Origin: Rhodanobacter denitrificans
GTDB taxonomy: Bacteria > Pseudomonadota > Gammaproteobacteria > Xanthomonadales > Rhodanobacteraceae
Assembly (NCBI GenBank): GCA_003241385.1
Contig: QFPO01000012.1
Location: 1 to 64,000 of the forward strand
Reading direction: 5' to 3'
Length of the DNA: 64,000 nucleotides
Part shown: piece after piece, positions 45,801-52,759 of the stretch
How positions within the stretch are numbered: position 1 is the first letter of the stretch
Layout: each line of letters starts with the position of its first letter
The notes under the pieces: model-generated
What the model was told of the DNA's origin: nothing
The model's input: the letters and a program-made list of their open reading frames with translations, nothing else
Database searches by the model: none
Position numbers and translations under genes: made by a program

Positions 45801-46874
45801 AAACCGGGCAAAGATGAGCTGTTGGTGTCCTTCTCCAAGGAAGAAGTGATTCCGAAGCTCAAGCGGCGCGTTCGCGAACTTGAAGATGGCTCCGTCGAAA
45901 AGCCCACGGAGGCCGAGCAGAACCTGGCGAAGCGCCCCAGAAACCGGCCCTTCGATGCGAAGCTCGTTCAAGAGTACGCGTACCGTCCAGGCGACCTTCG
46001 GTGGACGTACTACGACCCGGACATCTGGACGCGCGCGGTCTCGAAGCTCGCTGCGCAGATCGATGGCTCGCCCGTCTTGTTGACCACGAAGATTGTCAAG
46101 GATGGGGCTTTCGCGCACGTCTGGGTGACGCGCCATCTTGCTGACGTCATCTTCTTGTCGGCGACGAGTTCGGTGAACTGCTACTCGTTTCCGTCGGGCA
46201 TCGCGGCTCGCGGCAAGCTCGCCGCCTCGAAGATGAAGGTGTCGCTCTTCGCCGGCGTAAAGAATGGAGCCACGCCGACTCCGAGTGAAGCCTTCGACTA
46301 CGTGTACGCCGTGCTGCACTCGCCCAAGTACCGTGCTCGGTACGCGAACGCTCTTCGCTCGGACTTTCCGCGCATCCCCGTGCCCCGCGTTACGGACAGC
46401 GGCCTCTTCAGCGAACTTGCTGCGCTGGGAGCCGAACTCCGGGAGGTCCACTTGGGCAAGCGCAAACCGAGCGCTCCCGACAAGAATACCGGTAAGTTTT
46501 TAGGTGGGAGCCGAAAGGTCGCCCGCGTCGCGGAGTCTGGCCGCGCGATGGCGGACGTCGTGGATGGGTTCGGCACTGTGCGCATCAGCAATGATTCGGG
46601 GTTTGAGCGGGTACCGACTTCCGCTTGGGCATTCATGGTGGGTGGTTACCAGTTGCTCTACAAGTGGTTGGCGGATCGCAAGGGACTGGATCTGAGCGAC
46701 GACGACCTCGCGCACTATCAAAGCCTTGTTGGCATCGCGACGCGGACCGTCGAACTGGCGAACGAGATCGATGCCACCGTTGGCCGCTTTGGAGGCTGGC
46801 CGTCGGCATTCCGCGCCGCCGCTCCGGTCCAGCGTGCCCTCGTGAGCATGGCGGGCGAGGACGACGATGAGTAA
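42879..46874 (+). CDS. Type ISP-like N6-adenine DNA methyltransferase
   Basis: The 1,331-residue protein has an unknown N-terminal half (1-560). The gamma-class methyltransferase core has motif I LDPALGTGTFLL near 639 (SAM binding) and motif IV NPPYQ near 769, the target-adenine site. The C-terminal part, with YYDPDIWTRAVSKLAAQ and NCYSFPSG, resembles the specificity domain of type ISP enzymes. DQGVYYTPDEVVSYIV just before motif I is typical. Type ISP enzymes carry nuclease and helicase on the same chain; here no nuclease motif is visible, and the helicase is a separate gene just upstream, as with DISARM DrmMI. It probably methylates host DNA. It overlaps both neighbours by 7-8 bp. Confidence 0.85.
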   Translation: MLSKEDFVRRILDGAAPTSKKASKAASSPATFSADDVFGSDDTTPASIPPPADTRFAQLLLEEVFGHGEAQDRDEIVLGDQRTSRLVPNKGRYWPKTNERPFHIVLFELDKKGRELLRDSFFNKNDLLEDALHRIIQDVLEGFEKKRAASARQGAQTETLCVVSLVDDRNSTAGRQLVCFGTKSTETKALEVFTLREEVRDWDRPLAEEHLDQLFERHFKKLAGGVKWQEAFISGPERKKIQALLAECKKPRLFDTQQELLKTLRAVLDEVAGSFGIWKKGANQDRRVEMDELPANHGIGVDPSEPQKPGFKNPLQGVRIYDRDRRLLGFIVYVAASKVDVKPLQDALKTYNHFHNVLVIYPDSNEPGLELWQGDTILRGRLTEGTRRSVFDGEGGVVQLLSRFFVVSKSAIEKPKQLATELAWRAQHLKALAVEELEKEINAKANNGPLKKLFDTFNTALATLTVEKFADAYAQTITYGMLAARWISSDDENKPLFTRKNLKDLLPETSAFLKDLFDKLVNNSNFDKNLTWLLDDITSLLARTSVKEVFQDEKRDPSIHFYEDFLDAYDPQVRKDQGVYYTPDEVVSYIVRTAHASLQSDFDLPLGLADTTTWAAFAKAKKLSVPDGVDPKAPFVQVLDPALGTGTFLLRVIEVIHETMQAEFKKQGLGDEAAKKAWVSYVRKDLLPRINGFELMMAPYIVSHLRLGLALQETGFTFTKNDRLRVFLTNSLEPHTGQQMEMLGAHVAEESLQAEETKIRTPLTVVIGNPPYQRAPAHRGTFAESLVTEFKDAVRDERNIQPLSDDYIMFLALGTHVLRRTNCGVLGMVTNGTYLTGRLHRGLRKQFLDWFDLVAVADLHGSLKVGLREELQAQVAEGRDENVFAIQQGVAIIHAARLAVSGAPHSAMHVDLIGTRARKLMWLAERAPISPLRNHTPISPAPPMYLLSSAAAPPDEYEGFLALTDIFAFHSVSGKPGKDELLVSFSKEEVIPKLKRRVRELEDGSVEKPTEAEQNLAKRPRNRPFDAKLVQEYAYRPGDLRWTYYDPDIWTRAVSKLAAQIDGSPVLLTTKIVKDGAFAHVWVTRHLADVIFLSATSSVNCYSFPSGIAARGKLAASKMKVSLFAGVKNGATPTPSEAFDYVYAVLHSPKYRARYANALRSDFPRIPVPRVTDSGLFSELAALGAELREVHLGKRKPSAPDKNTGKFLGGSRKVARVAESGRAMADVVDGFGTVRISNDSGFERVPTSAWAFMVGGYQLLYKWLADRKGLDLSDDDLAHYQSLVGIATRTVELANEIDATVGRFGGWPSAFRAAAPVQRALVSMAGEDDDE

Positions 46875-48798
46875 CGCCCGCTTCTGGTACGTTCCCCTGA
46901 AGGACATCGCGCCCGCTGAGCAGCAAGCCCTGCTCGCCGCCAAAGAGGACGTGCGCGCAAGCGACCTGCCCGCGTCGTTCAACGTTCCCTCGAAGCTTCA
47001 TCAGGAAGGCATCCGCGCGGGCCACGTGCTTGCGCTGCATGACGGCGACACCGTCACGGCGCTGGCTCGCGTGCTGGCGCTCGACAGCGCGGGCTCGCTG
47101 CACTGGCGCCGCCTGCCGATGCTGGAGGCGCCGGAGCTGTCGGCGACGCCGGAGCTGCGCGAGGTGAAGGGCGACGAGGCCGCGAAGTTCAAGCTCGGCA
47201 TCGACGCCGTCCTGCGCGACGTGCCCGCGACCAGCGCAGCGACGATGACGCCGGCGACCACCACGCCCGCCTCTGGGGTGCGCTACTGGAAGGTCGCCCC
47301 AGGTCGAAACGGCATCGCGTGGCCCGAGTGGCGGCATCGCGGCATCGCGGCCATCGGCTGGCCCGACCTCGGCGACATCTCCGCGCTCTCCGAGGCTGAC
47401 TTCCAGGCGCTCTCGAAGGCCAAGTACAACAAGAGCAAGCGCAGCGAGGGGCCGTACCAGGTGTGGCTGTTTCGCACGATTCAGCCCGGCGATCGCGTCA
47501 TCGCCAACGACGGGAGGACGTCGATCCTCGGCGTCGGCACCGTCACCGAGGGCTACAGGTATCGGCCCGGCGAGCACACCGTCGAGGGCGAGGACTTCCC
47601 GCACCAGATTAAGGTGAAGTGGGACGACACCACCGCGCGCGACATCGAGGACCAGGCAGACTGGACGCGCACGCTGCGCGAGCTGCCGCAGGAAAAATTC
47701 GAGACGCTCGTCGGCGGTAGCGGAGCCGTCCCGTTCTCGGTCACCGACCCGAGCAACATCATCCTCTACGGTCCGCCCGGCACCGGGAAGACGTACAACG
47801 TGCGAAGGCGCGCCCTCGAGCTGCTCGGCGACGCGACCGCCACCGACGCACCGAACGACCACGTGCAGGCCGAGTGGGAACGGCTGCGCCAGGCGGGGCA
47901 GATCGTCTTCTGCACGTTCCACCAGGCCTTCGCCTACGAGGAGTTCGTCGAAGGCCTGCGCGCCATCACCGACGAGGAAGGCGACGTCCACTACCGGGTC
48001 GAGCCCGGCATCTTCAAGCGGATCGCCGCCACCGCGGCGCAGCAGCGCAAGGACGCCTGCGTCCTCGTCATCGACGAGATCAACCGCGCCAACATCGCGC
48101 GCGTTTTCGGCGAGCTGATTACGCTGCTCGAACCCGACAAGCGGCTCGGCAATCCGAACGAGCTGCGCGTGCAGCTCCCGTCGTCGAAGGAGTGGTTCGG
48201 CGTGCCTCCGAACCTGCACGTCGTCGGCACGATGAACACCGCCGACCGCTCCATCGCGCTGATGGACGTGGCGCTGCGCCGCCGGTTCACCTTCGAGGAG
48301 ATGATGCCCGACGCCGACGCGCTGAGCGATGCGCTCGCGGAGGCGAACGTCGACGAAGCGTTGCGCACGCTTGTCGTCGCGGTGTTCACGAAGCTCAACG
48401 AGCGCCTGCGCTACCTCTACGACCGCGAGCACCAGATCGGGCACGCCTACTTCTTCGGCGTGCGCTCGTTCGATGGTCTGCGTGCCGTCTTCGCCGACCG
48501 CATCCTCCCGCTGCTTCAGGAGTACTTCTACGGCCAGTGGGACAAGGTCGCACTCGCACTCGGCTACCCGATCAAGGCCGATGGTACGCCGAAGGAGGTG
48601 CGCGGCACCGAGCACGGCAGCGGCACCTTCCTCACCACGCAGAGGCTCGACGAGAAGGCCGTGCTCGGCTTCGACCACGACGAGTACGTCGACCAGGTCG
48701 CGTGGGACGTGCATCCGGCCTTCCGCCCGCGCGGCAAGGCTGCCGATGCATGGCTGAAGGAGGCCTTCGACGAGCTGGTGGGAGCCAAGGGGACCTGA
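46867..48798 (+). CDS. McrB-family AAA+ GTPase with EVE domain
   Basis: The 643-residue protein has three parts. Residues 1-125 are an unknown N-terminal domain. Residues about 138-235 match an EVE (PUA-like) domain, RYWKVAPGRNGIAWPEW...AIGWPDLGD...GDRVIAN...ILGVG, a fold that reads modified bases. Residues about 290-620 are a McrB-type AAA+ motor, with Walker A GPPGTGKT at 302-309, Walker B VIDEINRANIARVFGEL at 401-417 and the family signature MNTADRS at 456-462. McrB usually hydrolyses GTP to drive the McrC nuclease. It overlaps the methyltransferase by 8 bp and mcrC by one base. Confidence 0.9.
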   Translation: MSNARFWYVPLKDIAPAEQQALLAAKEDVRASDLPASFNVPSKLHQEGIRAGHVLALHDGDTVTALARVLALDSAGSLHWRRLPMLEAPELSATPELREVKGDEAAKFKLGIDAVLRDVPATSAATMTPATTTPASGVRYWKVAPGRNGIAWPEWRHRGIAAIGWPDLGDISALSEADFQALSKAKYNKSKRSEGPYQVWLFRTIQPGDRVIANDGRTSILGVGTVTEGYRYRPGEHTVEGEDFPHQIKVKWDDTTARDIEDQADWTRTLRELPQEKFETLVGGSGAVPFSVTDPSNIILYGPPGTGKTYNVRRRALELLGDATATDAPNDHVQAEWERLRQAGQIVFCTFHQAFAYEEFVEGLRAITDEEGDVHYRVEPGIFKRIAATAAQQRKDACVLVIDEINRANIARVFGELITLLEPDKRLGNPNELRVQLPSSKEWFGVPPNLHVVGTMNTADRSIALMDVALRRRFTFEEMMPDADALSDALAEANVDEALRTLVVAVFTKLNERLRYLYDREHQIGHAYFFGVRSFDGLRAVFADRILPLLQEYFYGQWDKVALALGYPIKADGTPKEVRGTEHGSGTFLTTQRLDEKAVLGFDHDEYVDQVAWDVHPAFRPRGKAADAWLKEAFDELVGAKGT

Positions 48799-50174
48799 TG
48801 CTGCGCGTGACCGTACTCGAGCGTGGCCGCATCGTGCGGTCTGACTCCGACGCCGACAGCGTCGAGCTCGGGACGCCTTCGCGCCGCGTGCTGCCCCAGC
48901 GCCTCTACGACCGGCTCTATCGAAGCGAGGGCGCGCGCGAAGACCGAGGGGAGGCGGCGGTGTTTCGCTGGCGGCGCAACCACTGCCTCGTCGGGCCTTG
49001 GGTCGGTGTGATGCAGATCCCCGGCCTGCAGCTTGAGATCTTGCCGAAGACCAATGAGAGCGCTGCCCAAGACAGCGACCAGGAGGTTCGGGACATCCGC
49101 AGCAATCTGATGGAGATGCTGCTGCGCGGTGGCCTCGGAGCGGTGCGGGCGCGGGGCGTCGCCGACCTCGCGCTCAAGCGCGGCAACTTCCACGACCAGC
49201 TCGTCGACGCCTTCCTCGAGCGCACGCTGTTCGAGCTGCGACGTGGGCTCGATCGCGGCTACGCCACCGAAGAGGACAACCTGGCGACGCTGCGAGGCAA
49301 GCTCGTGTTCTCGCGGCACGTGGCGCTGAACGCCGCGCAGAAGGCCCGCTTCTACTGCCGCCACGACGTGCTCACCGAGGCCACGCAGATCTCGGTGCGC
49401 CTCAAGCAGGCGTGCCGCGTGCTCGCTGCCCGTGCGCTGCCCGTGACGGTGCTGGTGAAGTGCCAGCAGGTGCTCGCGCTGCTCGACCACGTGCCCGACC
49501 TGCCGTTTCGCCACCGCGAGCCTGACCCGGTGTTCACGCGCCAGAACGAGCGCTTCGTCGACATCTTTGGCTTCGCCTGCATGCTGCTCGAAGGCCAGGC
49601 GCCCGACGCGCGCAGCGGCGAGGTCGAGACCTTCTCGCTGCTCTTCGACATGGAGCAGGTGTTCGAGCGCTACATCGCCGCGTTTCTCGCCTCCGAGGTC
49701 ATGCACCGCTTCACCGACGCGAGCATGTTCCCGCAGGCGAAGGGGCAGCGTCACAACCTCTACGTCGACGGGCAGGAGAAGGTGCTGCGCATGGCGCCCG
49801 ACCTCGTGTTCGTTCACGAGACGGCGGGCGCGAAAAAGACGCTGATCATCGACACCAAGTGGAAGCGCCTCTCCGAAGAGGAAGGTGGTCGCCCGAGCCG
49901 GCCGGATCTCTACCAGCTCTACGCCTACCTCCATCGTTACGACTGCCAGCGTGCGCACCTGCTCTATCCGAAGGCGGCGGGCATCCAGACGCGCGACCTC
50001 AATGCACGAGGGCGCAACGACTCGGACGCGGGCACGGTGGGCGTGCGCTTCGTCGACCTGAACCGGAAGCTCTGGACGCGCGAAGGCAAGACGGCGCTGG
50101 CCGACGAGCTCGCGGTCATCGTCCGTGAAGGTCTCGGCCTCGCAGCGACGGCGCACGTGGAGGCCACGGCATGA
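48798..50174 (+). CDS. McrC-family restriction nuclease
   Basis: The 458-residue protein is the nuclease partner of McrB. The N-terminal DUF2357-like/McrC region (LEILPKT...LMEMLLRGG) leads to a C-terminal PD-(D/E)xK core: Asp335 in RMAPDLVFVHE, Asp352 and Lys354 in IIDTKWKRL, then DLYQLYAYLHRY. In McrBC this pair cuts DNA with methylated or otherwise modified cytosines. The start ATG overlaps the McrB stop (TGATG), and its end overlaps the next gene by 4 bp. Confidence 0.9.
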   Translation: MLRVTVLERGRIVRSDSDADSVELGTPSRRVLPQRLYDRLYRSEGAREDRGEAAVFRWRRNHCLVGPWVGVMQIPGLQLEILPKTNESAAQDSDQEVRDIRSNLMEMLLRGGLGAVRARGVADLALKRGNFHDQLVDAFLERTLFELRRGLDRGYATEEDNLATLRGKLVFSRHVALNAAQKARFYCRHDVLTEATQISVRLKQACRVLAARALPVTVLVKCQQVLALLDHVPDLPFRHREPDPVFTRQNERFVDIFGFACMLLEGQAPDARSGEVETFSLLFDMEQVFERYIAAFLASEVMHRFTDASMFPQAKGQRHNLYVDGQEKVLRMAPDLVFVHETAGAKKTLIIDTKWKRLSEEEGGRPSRPDLYQLYAYLHRYDCQRAHLLYPKAAGIQTRDLNARGRNDSDAGTVGVRFVDLNRKLWTREGKTALADELAVIVREGLGLAATAHVEATA

Positions 50175-52759
50175 CCCGCGCTTCCTTCGACGCCCTCGTC
50201 ACGCGCCTCGCCGAGTCGCCCACGACGTTCAGCGAGCGCGAGCTGCTCGAGCCCACGCACTGGAGCCTCGGCGAAGACGCACGCTTGCGCGAAGATCTGC
50301 GCTTCCGCGAGACGCCGTGGGGCCGCTGGATGCTCGCCGAGGACCTCGTCGCGAACGATGCCGTCTATCGCTGGCTGCACGTGGAGAAGCGCGGCTCGGT
50401 CGTGCTCGACGCCGCGCTGAAGCGTGCTGGCGAGGTGTTCGGGCGCCGCTGTGTGTTCTGCGCCGACGACCCGCGCTTCGTCTTACGCCATGACGAGGTT
50501 CACCTCTCCGCGAGCGAGCTGTCGCGCCAGCCCGTGGTTGAGGACAAGGTTGGCGACCTTGAAAAGTACCGAACGCATCTCCCACTCCACAGCCTGAAGG
50601 CAGCGGCCGCCTCGGAGCCCGCCGGCGAGTGGGGGAAGCGCGCGCAGGACCAGGTCATCGAGACGCTCGGCTGGGTGCGCGTGACGTTGCCCGGCCGTGC
50701 CCTCAACGACCGCATGTTCATCGCCGCCATCGAGGGCCACAGCATGGACGATGGCAAGAGTGGCCTCGTCGACGGCGGCTACGCAGTCTTCGAGCTGTGG
50801 CCGTCGGGCACCAAGCAGAACCTGAGCGTGTTGGTGCGCGGCGCCTTCTCCGACCCGGAGACGGGTAGCTACGCCGTGAAGAAGTATGTGGCCGATCAGC
50901 GTGATGCCGAGGGACGCCACAACAAGGTATCGCTCGTCTCGCTGAATCCGAACAAGGAACGCTACCCGAACATCGAGCTTCAGCCCGAGGACGACGACAT
51001 CGCCGTCGTGGCCAAGGTGGTGCAGGCGCTCTCGACCGACGACTACGAGCGGCGCCCGAAGCCGAAGCGCCGCGTTGGTCGGCGAAACCTCACGGGCGAC
51101 GAGCAGGCCGCGAGGCTTGGCCGTCGCGTGGCGTCGTTCTTCGACGGCACGGCGCCCGAGGCCGACGACGAGGACTCGAACACGACGACGAGCACGGGCT
51201 GGCAGACGCGGCTCGTGTGCCTCGAAGTCGCCGCCGGTGGTCTGCAGCTCGAGGTCGGCCCGCTCGATGGGTTGCCGATTTTCGTGAAGAAGCTCCGCGT
51301 CGTGGGCACGGAGTGGGATGGCTTCGTGCTGGCAGCCAACGCGAAGACGCGCCGGACGCGCGCGCCGGTGCGCCCCGGTACGGGCCCGTGGCGCTGGGAG
51401 GCCGTGGGTTTCGAGGAAGAGCAAGACCTCGGCCTCGACAAGCTCGCCCTCGACGCGCTCGACGTGACGGGACCGATCGTGTTCCGCGTCGACGCCGACG
51501 GCGTCGGCCAGCGCATCAAGAGCACGATGCTTGCCCTTGGGCAGGCCTACCGGCTGCTGCTCCCGCCGAACGTCGGAGCCGACCTCGGCACCGAGCTCGA
51601 TGGTGGCTGGCGCATCTGGTCACTCGACCTCGCGGCGCAGCTCTCGCCCACGACGCGGCAGACGCTGACCGCCCTCGGACTCGACATCGGCGAGGCCTGG
51701 CCGCGTATCGAATGGGCGCTGGCTCCGGCCGCCGTGTGGCGTACCAACGCGCGTGGCGAGAGCTACCCGGTCTTCGAAGCGGGCACCGAGCTGCTCGTGA
51801 ACGTGGGCGGCGTCTCGGTCGAAGAAGGCGACGAGGCCGTGCTCTTCCTCCACGGTCCCGCCGGCACGGAACGGTTGTCGCTGTCGTCGAGCGGCCTCGT
51901 CTCGCTCGGCGCACCTGCAGCGGGGCGCTGGGCGTGCGCGCTGATGCACGCGCAGACCAGCGTGCAGCCCGCGTCGCTGCTCTTCGAGGTCGCCGAGGAC
52001 GCGCTCGAAGTCGTCGGCGTGTCGTCCTCTGCGGTCGCCCACAGCGAGTTGGCTTCGCTCGAAGCGGCGGCGCCGCCCGGCTGGCCCGTCACGCTGCGCT
52101 GGCGCGTCTTCGCCGCCTGCGAGGAGCTGCTGGCGACCCTGTACGGAAACGAAGACGGCACGGTTCCGGTCGACAGCGTCGCGTCGATCATCGAAGCCCG
52201 CGCCGCGCGCGCCCGCCTCGCGGACCTCGTCGTCGACTTCGGCGAGCTGGGACGCCGCGTGCTTCCCCACGACGGCCGTGCGTCGTTGAAGCAGGTGCGC
52301 GAGCAACTCACGGACCTCTGGCAGAAGCGCTCGGGGCTCGTTCAGAGCCGCAAGGGCGCATGGCTTCAGCTCAGGAAGCCGTGGTTCGAGCCCGTCACGG
52401 AACTCTTCGGCTACGGCCTCGAGGAGGCAACGCTGCTCGCCGATGTCGAGGCACCTCACGACCTCACGGCGTGGGGCCTCACGGTCGACGAGCGCATGAT
52501 GGGCAGCATCACGCGCTCGCCCTCGCGCGTCCTCGTGCTCACCACGGACCTCGACGCCGTGCTGCGCGACCACCGCACCTGGATCGACAGCGCGTGCTCG
52601 GCGGCGAAGGTGCGCGACGCGATCATCACCGATGGCGCCCGCTGGACGACGCACCGCAAGGGCAGCCAGCAGCTCAAGCAGCAGGTGTGGAGCCTCGATC
52701 ACGCCATCGGCCTCGGCAGCATCGACGAGATGCTCGGCGACCTTGCGGAGGGTCTGTGA
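50171..52759 (+). CDS. S24/LexA peptidase-like protein with shared C-terminal module
   Basis: The 862-residue protein has three parts. Residues 1-140 are an N-terminal region with CVFCADDP. Residues about 165-290 are an S24-type domain like LexA/UmuD: Ser191 in IEGHSMDDG, DGGYAVF, and Lys237 in SYAVKKY, followed by VSLVSLNPNKERYPNIEL and VVAKVVQAL. These match the serine-lysine dyad and folds of self-cleaving repressors. Residues about 306-862 are a module nearly repeated in the next gene (about three quarters identical by eye). No helicase, nuclease or DNA-binding motif is evident. The S24 part could sense damage or foreign DNA by autocleavage; this is inference. It overlaps the next gene by one base. 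Confidence 0.75.
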   Translation: MTRASFDALVTRLAESPTTFSERELLEPTHWSLGEDARLREDLRFRETPWGRWMLAEDLVANDAVYRWLHVEKRGSVVLDAALKRAGEVFGRRCVFCADDPRFVLRHDEVHLSASELSRQPVVEDKVGDLEKYRTHLPLHSLKAAAASEPAGEWGKRAQDQVIETLGWVRVTLPGRALNDRMFIAAIEGHSMDDGKSGLVDGGYAVFELWPSGTKQNLSVLVRGAFSDPETGSYAVKKYVADQRDAEGRHNKVSLVSLNPNKERYPNIELQPEDDDIAVVAKVVQALSTDDYERRPKPKRRVGRRNLTGDEQAARLGRRVASFFDGTAPEADDEDSNTTTSTGWQTRLVCLEVAAGGLQLEVGPLDGLPIFVKKLRVVGTEWDGFVLAANAKTRRTRAPVRPGTGPWRWEAVGFEEEQDLGLDKLALDALDVTGPIVFRVDADGVGQRIKSTMLALGQAYRLLLPPNVGADLGTELDGGWRIWSLDLAAQLSPTTRQTLTALGLDIGEAWPRIEWALAPAAVWRTNARGESYPVFEAGTELLVNVGGVSVEEGDEAVLFLHGPAGTERLSLSSSGLVSLGAPAAGRWACALMHAQTSVQPASLLFEVAEDALEVVGVSSSAVAHSELASLEAAAPPGWPVTLRWRVFAACEELLATLYGNEDGTVPVDSVASIIEARAARARLADLVVDFGELGRRVLPHDGRASLKQVREQLTDLWQKRSGLVQSRKGAWLQLRKPWFEPVTELFGYGLEEATLLADVEAPHDLTAWGLTVDERMMGSITRSPSRVLVLTTDLDAVLRDHRTWIDSACSAAKVRDAIITDGARWTTHRKGSQQLKQQVWSLDHAIGLGSIDEMLGDLAEGL
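51086..52756 (+). repeat. Duplicated ~1.67-kb module, copy 1 (second copy at 55630-57312)
   Basis: The codons for residues 306-862 of the S24-like protein are a diverged direct repeat of 55630-57312. Protein blocks shared exactly include LGRRVASFFDG, VAAGGLQLE, FVKKLRVVGTEWD, PGTGPWRWEAVGFE and FRVDADGVGQ, and both end in EGL. The copies are separated by the ATPase part of the next gene. The nucleotide sequences have drifted, so this is an old duplication kept by selection. Confidence 0.9.
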
